Below, one piece after another: positions 26,937 through 35,800 of a stretch of 64,000 nucleotides of DNA; within the stretch, counting starts at the first letter, position 1, and every line of letters begins with the position of its first letter. The DNA comes from Clostridiales bacterium. Lineage in GTDB: Bacteria; Bacillota; Clostridia; Oscillospirales; Oscillospiraceae. The stretch is taken from positions 1 through 64,000 of the forward strand of contig SFPN01000011.1 of the NCBI GenBank assembly GCA_004551945.1, in the 5' to 3' direction. The notes beneath the pieces are model-generated. The model worked only from the letters and a program-made list of their open reading frames with translations. It was not told the origin of the DNA and made no database searches. Made by a program: the position numbers and the translations under genes.

Positions 26937-29204
26937 ATGAAGCACAAACTTTGGAAGCGGCTTTGTGCCGCCCTGCTGGTCACCGCCATGACGGCGGGCA
27001 GCATCGTCAGCGCCAGTGCCTGCACCGGCCTGTATGTGGGCAAAGCCAGCGCAGCAAACGGCTCCACCTATGTGGGGCGCTCTGAGGACGCCGGTAAGCT
27101 GTATGACAAGGTGTTCCAGGTAAAGGAGGCCGCCGATCACGAGGAGGGCGAGCTCTACGAGGACGCCTACGGCTTCTCCATGCCCTATCCCGCCCATACC
27201 TACCGCTACACCATGCTGCGGGACTCCATCCAGGCCTGGGACCCCAGCGAGTCCATCACCGATGAGGACGGCAATCTCCTGATTGAGGCCTACGGAGAAG
27301 TGGGCATCAACGAGAAGGGGGTCTCCGTCACCGCCACGGTTTCCACCGACTACAACGCCGCGGCAGAGGCAGCGGACCCTCTGGGGGATTACGACGGATG
27401 CCTCTATGAAATTTCCCTGGCCTCGGTCATTCTGATGCAGGCAGACTCCGCCCGGGACGGCGTAGAAACGCTGGCCGCCCTGCTGGACCAGTACGGCTCC
27501 GGCGAGTGCAACTCCCTGACCATCAGCGACGCCAACGAGGTCTGGGACGTGGAAATCCTTTCCGGCCACCAGTACGCCGCCCTGCGCCTGCCCGCCGACA
27601 AGGTCTCAGTGAACCCCAACATGGTGGTCATGGGCGAGATCGACGTTTCCGACGCCGAGAACGTCATCGCTTCGGCGGAGCTCATCTCCCTGCCCCTGGA
27701 AAACGGCTTCCTGGTCTCCTCCCAGGACCCGGCAGAGACGGAAGTCACAAAGATTAACATTGCCGCCACCTACGGCGCGGAGGACTTCGGCTCCAGCCAG
27801 TATGAGCGCTATTGGCAGGGCGTGAACTATCTGAACGAAGCCCTGGCTCAGAAGGTCTCCATTGCCTACGGCGAGGACGGGGAAGCCCCCCAAGGTCCCT
27901 TCGACATGCTCTTTGACGCCGACCACAGCCTGACCACCTACGAGGTGCTCCGCCTGCTGGCCTACCGGGGCGAAGGCACGGACTGTGACGCCAACACCAC
28001 CGACTGCTACGCCATCGGCAACGAATATCAGGCAGAGTGCCACGTCCTTGAGATCCGCGACAGCCTGCCGGAGGCCCTGGCCACCATCCAGTGGCAGGCC
28101 ATGTCCCGGGCGGAGTACTCCGTGTACCTCCCCTTCTACTCCAGCCTGCTGACCGACACGTCCGATCTGTTCCAGACGGAGTTCGGGTTTACCGTGGACG
28201 AGGAGTACAACCACTACTACGACATCTATTACGATGAGGTAACCACCCTGATGGCCCAGGAGGATTGGCCGGAGGACTCCATCCAGTGGGTGTTCATCGC
28301 CCTGAACGACCTGTGCGACAACGACCGGGAGCGCTATGGGGCCAACGTCAAGGTGTTCTGGGAGCAGTACCAGAAGGCCCTCATTGAGCAGCAGGCCGCA
28401 GTAGACGCCGGCATGGCAGAGCTCTACGCCGCCAGCCCCGCCCTGGCCCAGGAGAAGGCCACTGCCCTGGGCAAGGCCGTCACCGAAGAGGCCTTCGGAT
28501 ACGCCAAGAGCATCCTCACCGAGCTGCTGGCCTTTATCGAAGCGGATGAGGCCGGGGAGCTGACCGAAGAAGATGTATTCGTCCCCACCGTTTTGACCGA
28601 GGGCAAGCTGCCTTCCTACTCCATGGACATGGAGATTCCTGCGGATACCCCCCAGTTTGACGACGTGGCAGACTCCGCCTGGTACGCAGACGCCGTGGCC
28701 TACGTCAGCCAGCGGGGCCTGATGAACGGCACCAAGGACCGCATCTTTGCCCCCAATTCCTCCCTGACCCGGGCCATGCTGGTGCAGGTACTCTTCAACC
28801 TGGAGGGCCAGCCGGCCTCCACCGGCTCCTCCTTCTCCGACGTGGCGGAGGGTGCCTGGTATGCAGACGCAGTCAACTGGGCGGCGGAAAACCAGCTGGT
28901 GTCCGGCTATTCCAGCGGTAAGTTTGGCCCCAACGACCCCATCACCCGGGAGCAGATGGCCACGATCCTCTTCCGCTACGCCCAGTTTAAGGGAATTGAC
29001 ACTGACACCCAGGAAGAAACCCTGAACGGCTTTGCCGATCAGGACCAGATCTCCGCTTACGCTGTTCCCGCCCTCAACTGGGCCGTGGACCAGGGCGTGA
29101 TGCAGGGCAATAACGCAACCACCCTCGCCCCCAAGGGAACCGCCACCCGGGCTCAGGTGGCCACCGTCCTCATGAACTACTGCGAGAAGGTGGCAAACCA
29201 GTAA
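26937..29204 (+). CDS. SLH-anchored C69-family dipeptidase
   Basis: A 755-residue surface enzyme. The signal sequence ends at SASA, directly before Cys29 in ACTGLYVGK. C69 dipeptidases are N-terminal-nucleophile enzymes that use this Cys after cleavage. The catalytic module runs to about residue 530 and contains the family's GRSEDAG segment and a DYDG-type acidic loop. Three SLH repeats (FDDVADSAWY, FSDVAEGAWY, ITREQMATIL) occupy about 570-755. It should cleave dipeptides at the cell surface, complementing the S15-SLH peptidase at 11302. ATG 26937 follows AGAGAGG. It has its own promoter and terminator. Dual use of signal cleavage to expose the nucleophile is an inference. Confidence 0.86.
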   Translation: MKHKLWKRLCAALLVTAMTAGSIVSASACTGLYVGKASAANGSTYVGRSEDAGKLYDKVFQVKEAADHEEGELYEDAYGFSMPYPAHTYRYTMLRDSIQAWDPSESITDEDGNLLIEAYGEVGINEKGVSVTATVSTDYNAAAEAADPLGDYDGCLYEISLASVILMQADSARDGVETLAALLDQYGSGECNSLTISDANEVWDVEILSGHQYAALRLPADKVSVNPNMVVMGEIDVSDAENVIASAELISLPLENGFLVSSQDPAETEVTKINIAATYGAEDFGSSQYERYWQGVNYLNEALAQKVSIAYGEDGEAPQGPFDMLFDADHSLTTYEVLRLLAYRGEGTDCDANTTDCYAIGNEYQAECHVLEIRDSLPEALATIQWQAMSRAEYSVYLPFYSSLLTDTSDLFQTEFGFTVDEEYNHYYDIYYDEVTTLMAQEDWPEDSIQWVFIALNDLCDNDRERYGANVKVFWEQYQKALIEQQAAVDAGMAELYAASPALAQEKATALGKAVTEEAFGYAKSILTELLAFIEADEAGELTEEDVFVPTVLTEGKLPSYSMDMEIPADTPQFDDVADSAWYADAVAYVSQRGLMNGTKDRIFAPNSSLTRAMLVQVLFNLEGQPASTGSSFSDVAEGAWYADAVNWAAENQLVSGYSSGKFGPNDPITREQMATILFRYAQFKGIDTDTQEETLNGFADQDQISAYAVPALNWAVDQGVMQGNNATTLAPKGTATRAQVATVLMNYCEKVANQ

Positions 29205-29222
29205 CAACCCCCATGATAAGAC

Positions 29223-29253
29223 AAAAACCACGTTCCGAGGAACGTGGTTTTTT
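29223..29253 (+). terminator. Terminator of the C69-SLH gene
   Basis: AACCACGTTCC, GA, GGAACGTGGTT followed by TTTT. The A-run on its left lets it act on the opposite, minus-strand gene too. Confidence 0.9.
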
Positions 29254-29268
29254 CTTGCTCCATATGGG

Positions 29269-29733
29269 TCAGAACAGGGAGAGAACACCGCAGGAGACGG
29301 CGGTCATAACCCCGCCGGCGATGAGCACCCCCGCCAGAATGGCGGGCAGAGCCACCCCGATGCGGATGTCAAAGAGGGTGGCGACCAGGGCCCCCGTCCA
29401 GGCGCCGGTGCCGGGCAGGGGGATGGCCACCAGGAGGATGAGGCCGGGAATCCGGTATTTGCGAACCATGCGGCCCTTCAGGTGGGCCCGGTTTTCCAGC
29501 TTGTCGATCTTTTCCCCCCACCAGGGCCGCCGGCGGAGCCAGCGGAACAGGGTGCGGATAAACAGCATAATGGCGGGCACAGGGATCAGGTTCCCGATGA
29601 CCGAAATCACATAGACCAGGCTCGCAGGGAGCCCCAACGCCAGGCCGAAGGGGATGGCCCCCCGCAGCTCCAGCACGGGGACCATGGCCACCCCCATGGT
29701 GGCGGCACATTGCATGAGCAGAGATTCTTCCAA
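29269..29733 (-). CDS. Small multidrug-export-type membrane protein (COG2426)
   Basis: A 154-residue integral membrane protein with about four hydrophobic helices. The ELRGAIPFGLALG signature near residue 22 and the PLPGTGAWTGALVA motif near residue 107 are typical of the COG2426 small multi-drug export family. Substrate and direction of transport are unknown for most members. It is monocistronic, convergent with the C69 gene and preceded by a hairpin-rich region; AAAGGAGCGAC lies before ATG 29733. Confidence 0.82.
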   Translation of the reverse strand: MEESLLMQCAATMGVAMVPVLELRGAIPFGLALGLPASLVYVISVIGNLIPVPAIMLFIRTLFRWLRRRPWWGEKIDKLENRAHLKGRMVRKYRIPGLILLVAIPLPGTGAWTGALVATLFDIRIGVALPAILAGVLIAGGVMTAVSCGVLSLF

Positions 29734-30071
29734 CAGGGTCGCTCCTTTTATTTACGTGTTGAAAAAGGCAAGCCTTTTTCAACACGAGGGGATAGCAGTC
29801 CGCTGCGCGCAAAATCTGTGCGCCCTTAGCGCACAGATTCCACACTTGCGGCCTGAGAAGTATGTTCTCCGACGTACATGGCCCAGGCCACCTTCTCTTG
29901 GCCTTTGGCCAATTCACCTTGCGCCGCCGGAGAACATGATTTCATATCTTTCGCTGCCTGCGGGCAGCGAACTCTGCGAGACTGTTTCAACAGTCTCACT
30001 TTGTCCCGGGGTTTTCTTTTCCCTTTAGTATAGCAGAACCAAGCGGAAGTTTCCAGGGGGACGGCGGGTTT
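29734..30071. repeat. Hairpin-rich intergenic mosaic
   Basis: This 338-base gap has no credible gene. It holds inverted repeats such as GTTGAAAAAGGC/GCCTTTTTCAAC (29757-29783), AATCTGTGCGC/GCGCACAGATT, TTCTCCG/CGGAGAA far apart, GCTGCC/GGCAGC and GAGACTGTT/AACAGTCTC. A GCGAACTCTGCGAG segment is nearly repeated (inverted) at 58017-58033. The two minus-strand genes around it probably have promoters inside but I cannot place one with confidence. Confidence 0.55.
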
Positions 30072-32090
30072 TTACGAAATCCTGGGGAAAGTCAGGACGG
30101 CTTTGAACAGGTCGCCGTCGATGGAGAGATCGAAGGTGCCCTTTTGCAGCTGGGTCAGGCTCCGGGCGATGGATAATCCTAACCCGCTGCCCTCGGTGTG
30201 GCGGGAGTCGTCCCCCCGGACAAACCGCTCCATGAGCTCGTCGGCAGTGATGTTCAGGGGGGTGGCGGAGATGTTCCGGAAGGTGATGGTCACTGTGTTC
30301 TCGTCGCTCTCGCAGGTTAAATACACCCGGGTGCCCGGCAGGGCGTATTTATAGATGTTGCTCAGCAGGTTCTCAAACACCCGCCACAGCAGCCGCCCGT
30401 CGGCGGAGATGGCCGGGGCGTCCTTGGCCGGGGTGAGCAGCAGCTGGAGGGTCTTGCTCTGGAGCTTCTCCTGGTACTCCCCGGCGCTCTGGGTGAGCAG
30501 CACGTTCACGTCTGTGCGCTGGAAGTTCACCGTCATGCTCCCCGTGGAGGCCTTGGCCGCCTCCACCAGGTCCTCGGTGAGCTTTTTCAGCTTGGCAGAC
30601 TGCCGGTCCAGCACCTCCAGATACTCCCTGGCCTCGGGAGTGGGCATCTCCTGCTTTTTCAGAAGATCCACATAGCTGACAATGGAGGTAAGGGGGGTCT
30701 TGATGTCGTGGGATACGTTGGTGATGAGCTCGGTTTTCATCCGCTCGGACTTCATCTGGTCCTCCACGGCGGCCTGGATGGCGGTGCGCATGCTGTTCAG
30801 GTTTTCCCCGTGGGCCTTAAAATCCCAGCGGAGCTTTTCCAGGGGCACCTTGTAGTCCAGGTTCCCCGCGGCAAGCTCCCGGCCGCCCCGCTGCAGCTCC
30901 CGCATGGAGATCACCGCGTAGATCACGATGGCGGCTTCCAGCACCTTCAGCAGGAACCAGACCCCTTCCAAGCCGTTGCCGCACCAGACGGCGTAGATGC
31001 ACAGCCCCTCCAGGAAGAAAAGCAGCAGGCAGCCCAGGGCGGCGGTCCAGAACAGGGGGAGCTTTTCCATGAGCTTGCTGCCCCCCCGGTGAAGGGCATG
31101 CCCCAGCCGGCGGAGAGGCTTGGCCAGCCTGCGCACCAGAAGGTTCTGCCCCAGGGTCCCCGCCTTCCACCGGCGGACCAGGGAGAGGCAGCCCGCCAGA
31201 GCAAAGATGGCGCAGCAGGCGATGCCCGCCAGGGACTGCCCCTTGAAGAACAAGGAGTCCTGCATAAAGCCCAGCCCCAGCAGGATGGGCAGCACAAAGA
31301 TACACAGGATCAGCTCCAGGGGGATGGCCCGGTCCACCCAGTGGAGGACCACGCCCTCCTGGTCCTCATGGCGTCCGGCGCTCCAGGCAAGGAAGGCCAG
31401 GCACAGCAGCCCCAGGAGAAGCCCCCCGACCAACAGGCACAGGTAGTGGTTCCGGGCGAAATAATGGTTCTCCGCCTGGTGGATGGTCTGGTAGATGTCG
31501 CCGCTGCTGCTCAGGTTCGAGCGGATGAAACCGGTGATGGTAACGGTCACCGTCCCTCCCCCCTCCGTGTAATCTGCGGTGAGGCGGTAAATTTCATTAT
31601 CTTGAGCGGTGGTATCCACGGAAATCTCGGTGCTTACATCGGTGTATTTCTCCTCCAGGTCCCGGATGGCGGCGTAGCAGGCCTCCTCGGTGGAAAAGGT
31701 CCGGGTGATGTGCCGCTCCTGGCCGGTCTTAATCTGCTCGGTGACGGAATACTTGGCCCGGTAGTCCCCCAGCTCTTCGCTGGCGTCCAGGGTCTTTCCG
31801 CTTTTGTCCTTGATGGTGTAGAAAAAGTTGGGGTCGTTCAGCCGGTCCGGGCCGTCGGTCCAGATCTCCCCCTGCTGCTGGGCCTGGTACCGGTCCCGCA
31901 CATAGAAGGTCAGGTCGTCCAGAATGGCAGCTTCCGTCTGGCTGATATACGCCTGGCAGCTATTCTGATAAGCCCCATCTTCCGCCAGCTTCACCACGAA
32001 GGGGAAGCTGAACACCGCCGCCGTCAGGGAGGCCACGCACAGCACGCAGGCCAGGGCCTTGGCCCAGGTTTTGGTCCGCAGGTTTCTCAT
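30072..32090 (-). CDS. Sensor histidine kinase
   Basis: A 672-residue membrane kinase. The first helix is near residues 12-32, followed by an extracytoplasmic sensor region (about 33-225). A cluster of further transmembrane helices spans about 225-400, an unusually membrane-rich sensor. The phospho-acceptor helix is NVSHDIKTPLTSIVSY (about residue 465), followed by an HATPase_c domain with the N box, SDENTVTI and GSGLGLSIARSL (G2 box). It pairs with the response regulator whose stop overlaps its ATG by 4 bases. The signal is unknown; an envelope stress or antimicrobial-peptide role is possible but not shown. Confidence 0.9.
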   Translation of the reverse strand: MRNLRTKTWAKALACVLCVASLTAAVFSFPFVVKLAEDGAYQNSCQAYISQTEAAILDDLTFYVRDRYQAQQQGEIWTDGPDRLNDPNFFYTIKDKSGKTLDASEELGDYRAKYSVTEQIKTGQERHITRTFSTEEACYAAIRDLEEKYTDVSTEISVDTTAQDNEIYRLTADYTEGGGTVTVTITGFIRSNLSSSGDIYQTIHQAENHYFARNHYLCLLVGGLLLGLLCLAFLAWSAGRHEDQEGVVLHWVDRAIPLELILCIFVLPILLGLGFMQDSLFFKGQSLAGIACCAIFALAGCLSLVRRWKAGTLGQNLLVRRLAKPLRRLGHALHRGGSKLMEKLPLFWTAALGCLLLFFLEGLCIYAVWCGNGLEGVWFLLKVLEAAIVIYAVISMRELQRGGRELAAGNLDYKVPLEKLRWDFKAHGENLNSMRTAIQAAVEDQMKSERMKTELITNVSHDIKTPLTSIVSYVDLLKKQEMPTPEAREYLEVLDRQSAKLKKLTEDLVEAAKASTGSMTVNFQRTDVNVLLTQSAGEYQEKLQSKTLQLLLTPAKDAPAISADGRLLWRVFENLLSNIYKYALPGTRVYLTCESDENTVTITFRNISATPLNITADELMERFVRGDDSRHTEGSGLGLSIARSLTQLQKGTFDLSIDGDLFKAVLTFPRIS

Positions 32091-32782
32091 GGTTTCCCTC
32101 CTTCCATCTTGTACCCCTGGCCCCAGACCACCTTAATGTACCGGGGGTCCGAGGGGTTGATCTCCAGTTTTTCCCGTAAATGGCGGATGTGCACCGCCAC
32201 GGCGTTTTCCACCCCGTAGGGCTCCTCCCCCCACACGGCCCGGTAGATCCGCTTGGGGGAAAAGACCGTGCCCGGGTTCTGCATGAGCAGCTTTAAGATT
32301 TCATACTCCCGGGGGGTGAGGGACACCGGGTCCCCGTCCAGGGTAACCTCTTTGGTGCGGTCGTCCATGGCGATGCCCCCGATGGCGAGGGAGGTTGGCT
32401 TCACCGCCCCGCCCCCCAGCTGGAGGTACCGCCGCAGCTGGGACTTGACCCTTGCCAGCACCTCCACCGGGTTAAAGGGCTTGGTTACATAGTCGTCCGC
32501 CCCCAGGTTCAGGCCCAGGATCTTGTCGGTGTCCTCGCTCTTGGCAGTGAGGAGGATCACGGGGACGTTGGAGGTCTCCCGCAGCCTGGTCATGGCGGTG
32601 ATGCCGTCCATGTTGGGCATCATAATGTCCAGCAGGACCAGGTGTATGTCCTCTTTTTCCAGCAGCGCCAGGGCCTGCTTCCCGTCGTAGGCGGGAAACA
32701 CCTGATAGCCGCTGGTGGTGAGATAGATCGTCAGGGCTGAGACGATATCCTTCTCGTCGTCGCATACCAAAATGTTGTACAT
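32087..32782 (-). CDS. OmpR/PhoB-family response regulator
   Basis: A 231-residue two-domain regulator. The receiver domain has the acidic pocket (CDDEKD), the phospho-acceptor Asp in LLDIMMPNMDG (about D52), a Thr/Ser switch (LTAKS) and the lysine in TKPFNP. The C-terminal winged helix contains LTPREYEILKLL and YRAVWGEEPYGVENAVAVHI. ATG 32782 is preceded by AGGAGG; an earlier in-frame ATG only adds leader. It is the first gene of a two-gene operon with the membrane kinase. Three TTAAGA repeats upstream suggest autoregulation. Confidence 0.94.
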   Translation of the reverse strand: MYNILVCDDEKDIVSALTIYLTTSGYQVFPAYDGKQALALLEKEDIHLVLLDIMMPNMDGITAMTRLRETSNVPVILLTAKSEDTDKILGLNLGADDYVTKPFNPVEVLARVKSQLRRYLQLGGGAVKPTSLAIGGIAMDDRTKEVTLDGDPVSLTPREYEILKLLMQNPGTVFSPKRIYRAVWGEEPYGVENAVAVHIRHLREKLEINPSDPRYIKVVWGQGYKMEGGKP

Positions 32783-32801
32783 ACCGCCACCTCCTGGGTA
32801 T

Positions 32802-32830
32802 ATGATATCGTAGATGGGATTAAGAAACAA
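32802..32830 (-). promoter_or_regulatory. Promoter of the two-component operon
   Basis: On the minus strand TTGTTT (32830-32825), 17 bases, TATCAT (32807-32802), 20 bases before the start codon. Confidence 0.55.
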
Positions 32831-32859
32831 CGTGGGGAATGCTTAAGATTTTATTAAGA
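32820..32859 (-). promoter_or_regulatory. Candidate response-regulator box (TCTTAA repeats)
   Basis: TCTTAA occurs three times on the minus strand, at 32854-32859, 32843-32848 and 32820-32825. The spacing is 11 and 23 bases, about one and two helical turns, the usual layout of tandem sites for PhoB-type regulators. Confidence 0.5.
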
Positions 32860-32897
32860 CGGGCAGCAGACGGGCAGCGCCCTTCCCCCGGCCCGAC

Positions 32898-32950
32898 AAA
32901 CAACGACGCCACAAGGCGGGATAAGCCTTGTGGCGTCGCGTTGTTTTGTT
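32898..32950. terminator. Hairpin between antiporter and two-component genes
   Basis: CGACGCCACAAGGC pairs perfectly with GCCTTGTGGCGTCG (14 bp). It is flanked by T-rich rather than pure U runs (TTGTTTTGTT on plus, GTTGTTTGTC on minus). It most likely ends the minus-strand antiporter transcript. Confidence 0.7.
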
Positions 32951-32967
32951 GATGAAAGGATGTCAGA

Positions 32968-34338
32968 TCAGCTCAGGAACGCAAAGCCGTAAACCAGGTA
33001 GGCAATGCAGGTGAGAACCCCGGCGCACAGAGCAAAAGGCATCTGGGTTTTCACGTGGTCCAGGGGGCGGATGTTGGTAGCCTGGGCGATCAGGATGGAG
33101 TTATCGGAATAGAAGCACAGCTGGGTGCCGAACACCGACCCGGAGAAGATGGCGGCGATGGCCACAGCCAGGTTGGCGTCCATGGCCTGGGCCAGAGGGA
33201 TCACCAGGGGCACCATGATGGCGGACACGCCCCAGGCGTTGGCCAGGGCGAAGGTCATGAGGGTGGCCACCAGGAAAACCACGAAGGGCAGCAGCCAACC
33301 GCTCATCAGAGGGGCCACCTTGCCGATGATGTACTCGGACATGCCCAGGCTCTCGCAGGCCGACTTGAACATGAAGGCGATAACCAGCAGGGCCAGCACG
33401 GACACCATGGTAGAGAACCCCTCCCAGATGGTGTCCACAAAGTCGGCAAGCTTCATGAGCTTCCGCACCAGGTACATGACGCAGGTGAAGGCCAGGGCCA
33501 CGGTGACGCCGGTGAGCACGTCGATGTCAAAGTAAATGGTGGCAGCCAGGAGCACCACGATGGGAAGGACAAAGTCGATGACGCCGCCGGTTTTGGCGTT
33601 GGGGTCTGCCGCTTCCTCCACCTCTTCCTCGGGGGTCAGTCCCTCGGGGTAGAGGTTTCCGGTCTCCTCCGCCTGCTTCTGATACTTCCTCATGGGACCG
33701 AAGAGGGGGATGATCCCCGCGATCACCAGCAGCAGGACCAGCAGGCAGAACATGGGGTAGAACATGAAGGGAACCGACTGCAAATACACCCCGGTGGCGC
33801 TGCCGCCCTCCGGCACGATGCCCGTGCTTTGAATGAGGCTGGCGTAGTAGATGGACCAGGAGGACAGGGGGATCAGAACCACCACAGGGGCCGAGGTGGA
33901 GCCGATGATGTACGCGGTCATGGTCCGGTGGATTTTGTGGGAGTCGTTCAGCCGCTTGGTGATGGAGGCGGTGGTGAGGATGTTCAGGTAGTCATCCACG
34001 AACAGCACCACGCTCAGCGCCCATTCGGCCAGCAGGGATTTTTTCTTGGTGGTTGCAAACTTGGACAATAGGCCGGAAAAGCCCATAGCCGCTTTGGATT
34101 TCTCCAGCACGCCCACCAGGCCGCCCAGCAGGCCCACCACCAGCAGAACCCAGATGTTTTCTGCCGTGACGGTCTGCATCTGCTCCACAAAGGCGGCAAA
34201 CCAGCCGCCCTTGCAGCCGATGATCAGCGCCAGCAAAGTGGCAACGAGCAGGGATTCAAAGGTACGTTTGGTGATGAGTGCGACTGCGATAAGAACAATG
34301 ACGGGAACGATGCTGATGATTCCGTAGGTCGCATCCAT
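32968..34338 (-). CDS. NhaC-family Na+/H+ antiporter-like transporter
   Basis: A 456-residue membrane protein with about eleven hydrophobic helices, of the NhaC/Na+:H+ antiporter superfamily. Conserved charged residues lie within helices in LFVDDYLNILTTASI and the later ALANAWGVSAIMVPLVIPLA; FGTQLCFYSDNSILIA is another conserved stretch. Members exchange Na+ for H+, and some carry amino acids or their decarboxylation products. ATG 34338 has AAAGGAGGAG upstream. It sits downstream of a LuxR-type regulator on the same strand and beside the divergent PatA/aldehyde-dehydrogenase genes, so a role in uptake or ion balance for that pathway is possible. The substrate is not deducible. Confidence 0.84.
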   Translation of the reverse strand: MDATYGIISIVPVIVLIAVALITKRTFESLLVATLLALIIGCKGGWFAAFVEQMQTVTAENIWVLLVVGLLGGLVGVLEKSKAAMGFSGLLSKFATTKKKSLLAEWALSVVLFVDDYLNILTTASITKRLNDSHKIHRTMTAYIIGSTSAPVVVLIPLSSWSIYYASLIQSTGIVPEGGSATGVYLQSVPFMFYPMFCLLVLLLVIAGIIPLFGPMRKYQKQAEETGNLYPEGLTPEEEVEEAADPNAKTGGVIDFVLPIVVLLAATIYFDIDVLTGVTVALAFTCVMYLVRKLMKLADFVDTIWEGFSTMVSVLALLVIAFMFKSACESLGMSEYIIGKVAPLMSGWLLPFVVFLVATLMTFALANAWGVSAIMVPLVIPLAQAMDANLAVAIAAIFSGSVFGTQLCFYSDNSILIAQATNIRPLDHVKTQMPFALCAGVLTCIAYLVYGFAFLS

Positions 34339-34516
34339 TGAATACTCCTCCTTTCTGCGAAGGTCACTGGGGCAGGGGCATAACGAATAGCGCCCTCGCA
34401 TATGATCTTTGCTGTGGGACAAAACGAATCAGCCTGTCAACGTATCCTTTGAACTTTATTCTATTCTGTCAGGGCCTCTTTGATGCCCGCGGCTTCCCCT
34501 CCTGTCTTGTTCTGTT

Positions 34517-35290
34517 TCAGCTTCTGGGATCGCCCTCCAGAAGCAGGCGCATGATCTCCCAGCGAGAGGACACACCGAACTTACGAAAGATATTCTGGAA
34601 ATGCTTCTGCAGGGTGGACTCCCGCACCTGCATGGCCTCCGCGATCTCCTGGTTGTCCCGGAAGTGGGTCAGCAGCTCCAGCAGCTGGGTCTCCCGGGCG
34701 GTCAGACCGTACTTGACCGCCACCGCGGGCAGGTCATAGCCGGCGGCGGCCTGGCGGCGGTACATTCTGTCCAGCAGGGTGGCCATGTGCTGGTTCATGT
34801 GGATGCCCAGGGAGTTGAGCAGGAACAGCTCGTCGTCGGTGAAGGGACCGTCCTCCCGGCAGCGGAACAGGCTCAGAACCCCCAGGGGCTTGCTGTGCGA
34901 GACCATACCGTAGTACAGGGAGTCGTAAACCCCGTACTTCTGGTAGCACTTCTGATAGATGGGGGAGCGCAGGCGCTGCTGCTCTCCCACCAGGTCACTC
35001 TCCCGGAACATGGTGGGCTCCCGGCAGCAGTTGAGCCAGCCGGTGTAATCATCGTCGGCAAAGCGCATGTAGTTGTGCTCCGCCTCTACAAATTCGGCAG
35101 GGACGCAGAGCGGGTCCACCAGCCGGATGCGGGCTTCCGTGTTCTCCCGGCGCATGATGCTGGCATAGCGGTAAGGAATGAGCATCCGGACCATCGGCAG
35201 GAAGAACTGTCCCAGATCTGCGTAGGTCTGGCAGCGGTACAGCTCACAGACCACATTGTTGAAGATGAAAAAGACATTTTTCTTCACCAC
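34517..35290 (-). CDS. LuxR-type transcription regulator with GAF-like sensor domain
   Basis: About 257 residues. The C-terminal about 60 residues are a LuxR/GerE helix-turn-helix (LTARETQLLELL, NQEIAEAMQV, STLQKHFQNIFRKFGV). The N-terminal about 170 residues resemble a GAF-like ligand or sensor domain (segment GVLSLFRCREDGPF near residue 135). The start is taken at GTG 35290, nine bases after GGGGAG; TTG 35296 is the alternative. The gene is divergent from the PatA-like operon and upstream of the NhaC gene. This placement suggests it controls one or both, probably in response to a polyamine or related amine. A partial gene at 63291 has a similar N-terminal domain. Confidence 0.8.
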   Translation of the reverse strand: MVKKNVFFIFNNVVCELYRCQTYADLGQFFLPMVRMLIPYRYASIMRRENTEARIRLVDPLCVPAEFVEAEHNYMRFADDDYTGWLNCCREPTMFRESDLVGEQQRLRSPIYQKCYQKYGVYDSLYYGMVSHSKPLGVLSLFRCREDGPFTDDELFLLNSLGIHMNQHMATLLDRMYRRQAAAGYDLPAVAVKYGLTARETQLLELLTHFRDNQEIAEAMQVRESTLQKHFQNIFRKFGVSSRWEIMRLLLEGDPRS

Positions 35291-35800
35291 AGGCAATCTC
35301 TCCCCATTTTTTGCTCCGATTCTTTGTTTTTTTACTTTCTTTACAGGAAACTGCCAAAATTTACCGCATTTTCTTCGATTTCTTATTTTCTTCTAGTATA
35401 ATCGAAGATATTTGAAAAGAATATACTTAAAAACATGTAAAACTACAACTTTTTAGGTAATATCTAGAAGAAGAAAAGAATTTTAAGTACCGAAAAAATC
35501 CCGTATAATAAAGTTGGATAAAATATTCGTCTTTCGAAATTTTATTCGTAATTCCCAAAAAATACGTACAGGCCCCAAAGAACACCTCCACAGACGCCAG
35601 ACGACACCCGAACAGGCCCCATCCCATTCCCCGGCCGGCGGTCGGGAGTCCCCGGAGGAACCGGCGCCCCGCCGCGTTCCATCAGCAAGCCATCTGCAAT
35701 CGGACGAAATCATTTGACGCTTTTCAGCAAAAAAGAAGGCAGGCGGGTTTTCCCCCTGAAATGTGGTTTCATAAATGATTAGAACAAGGAGGATTTATTC
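35291..35800 (+). promoter_or_regulatory. AT-rich regulatory region and long leader upstream of the aminotransferase operon
   Basis: This 510-base gap is strongly AT-rich between about 35310 and 35560, in sharp contrast to the rest of the window. TATAAT boxes lie at 35397-35402 and 35504-35509. Their -35 regions are poor, which suggests activator-dependent transcription, perhaps by the divergent LuxR-type protein. The second box would give a leader of nearly 290 bases. No gene is seen. AAGGAGG before 35801 is the ribosome site. Confidence 0.6.
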
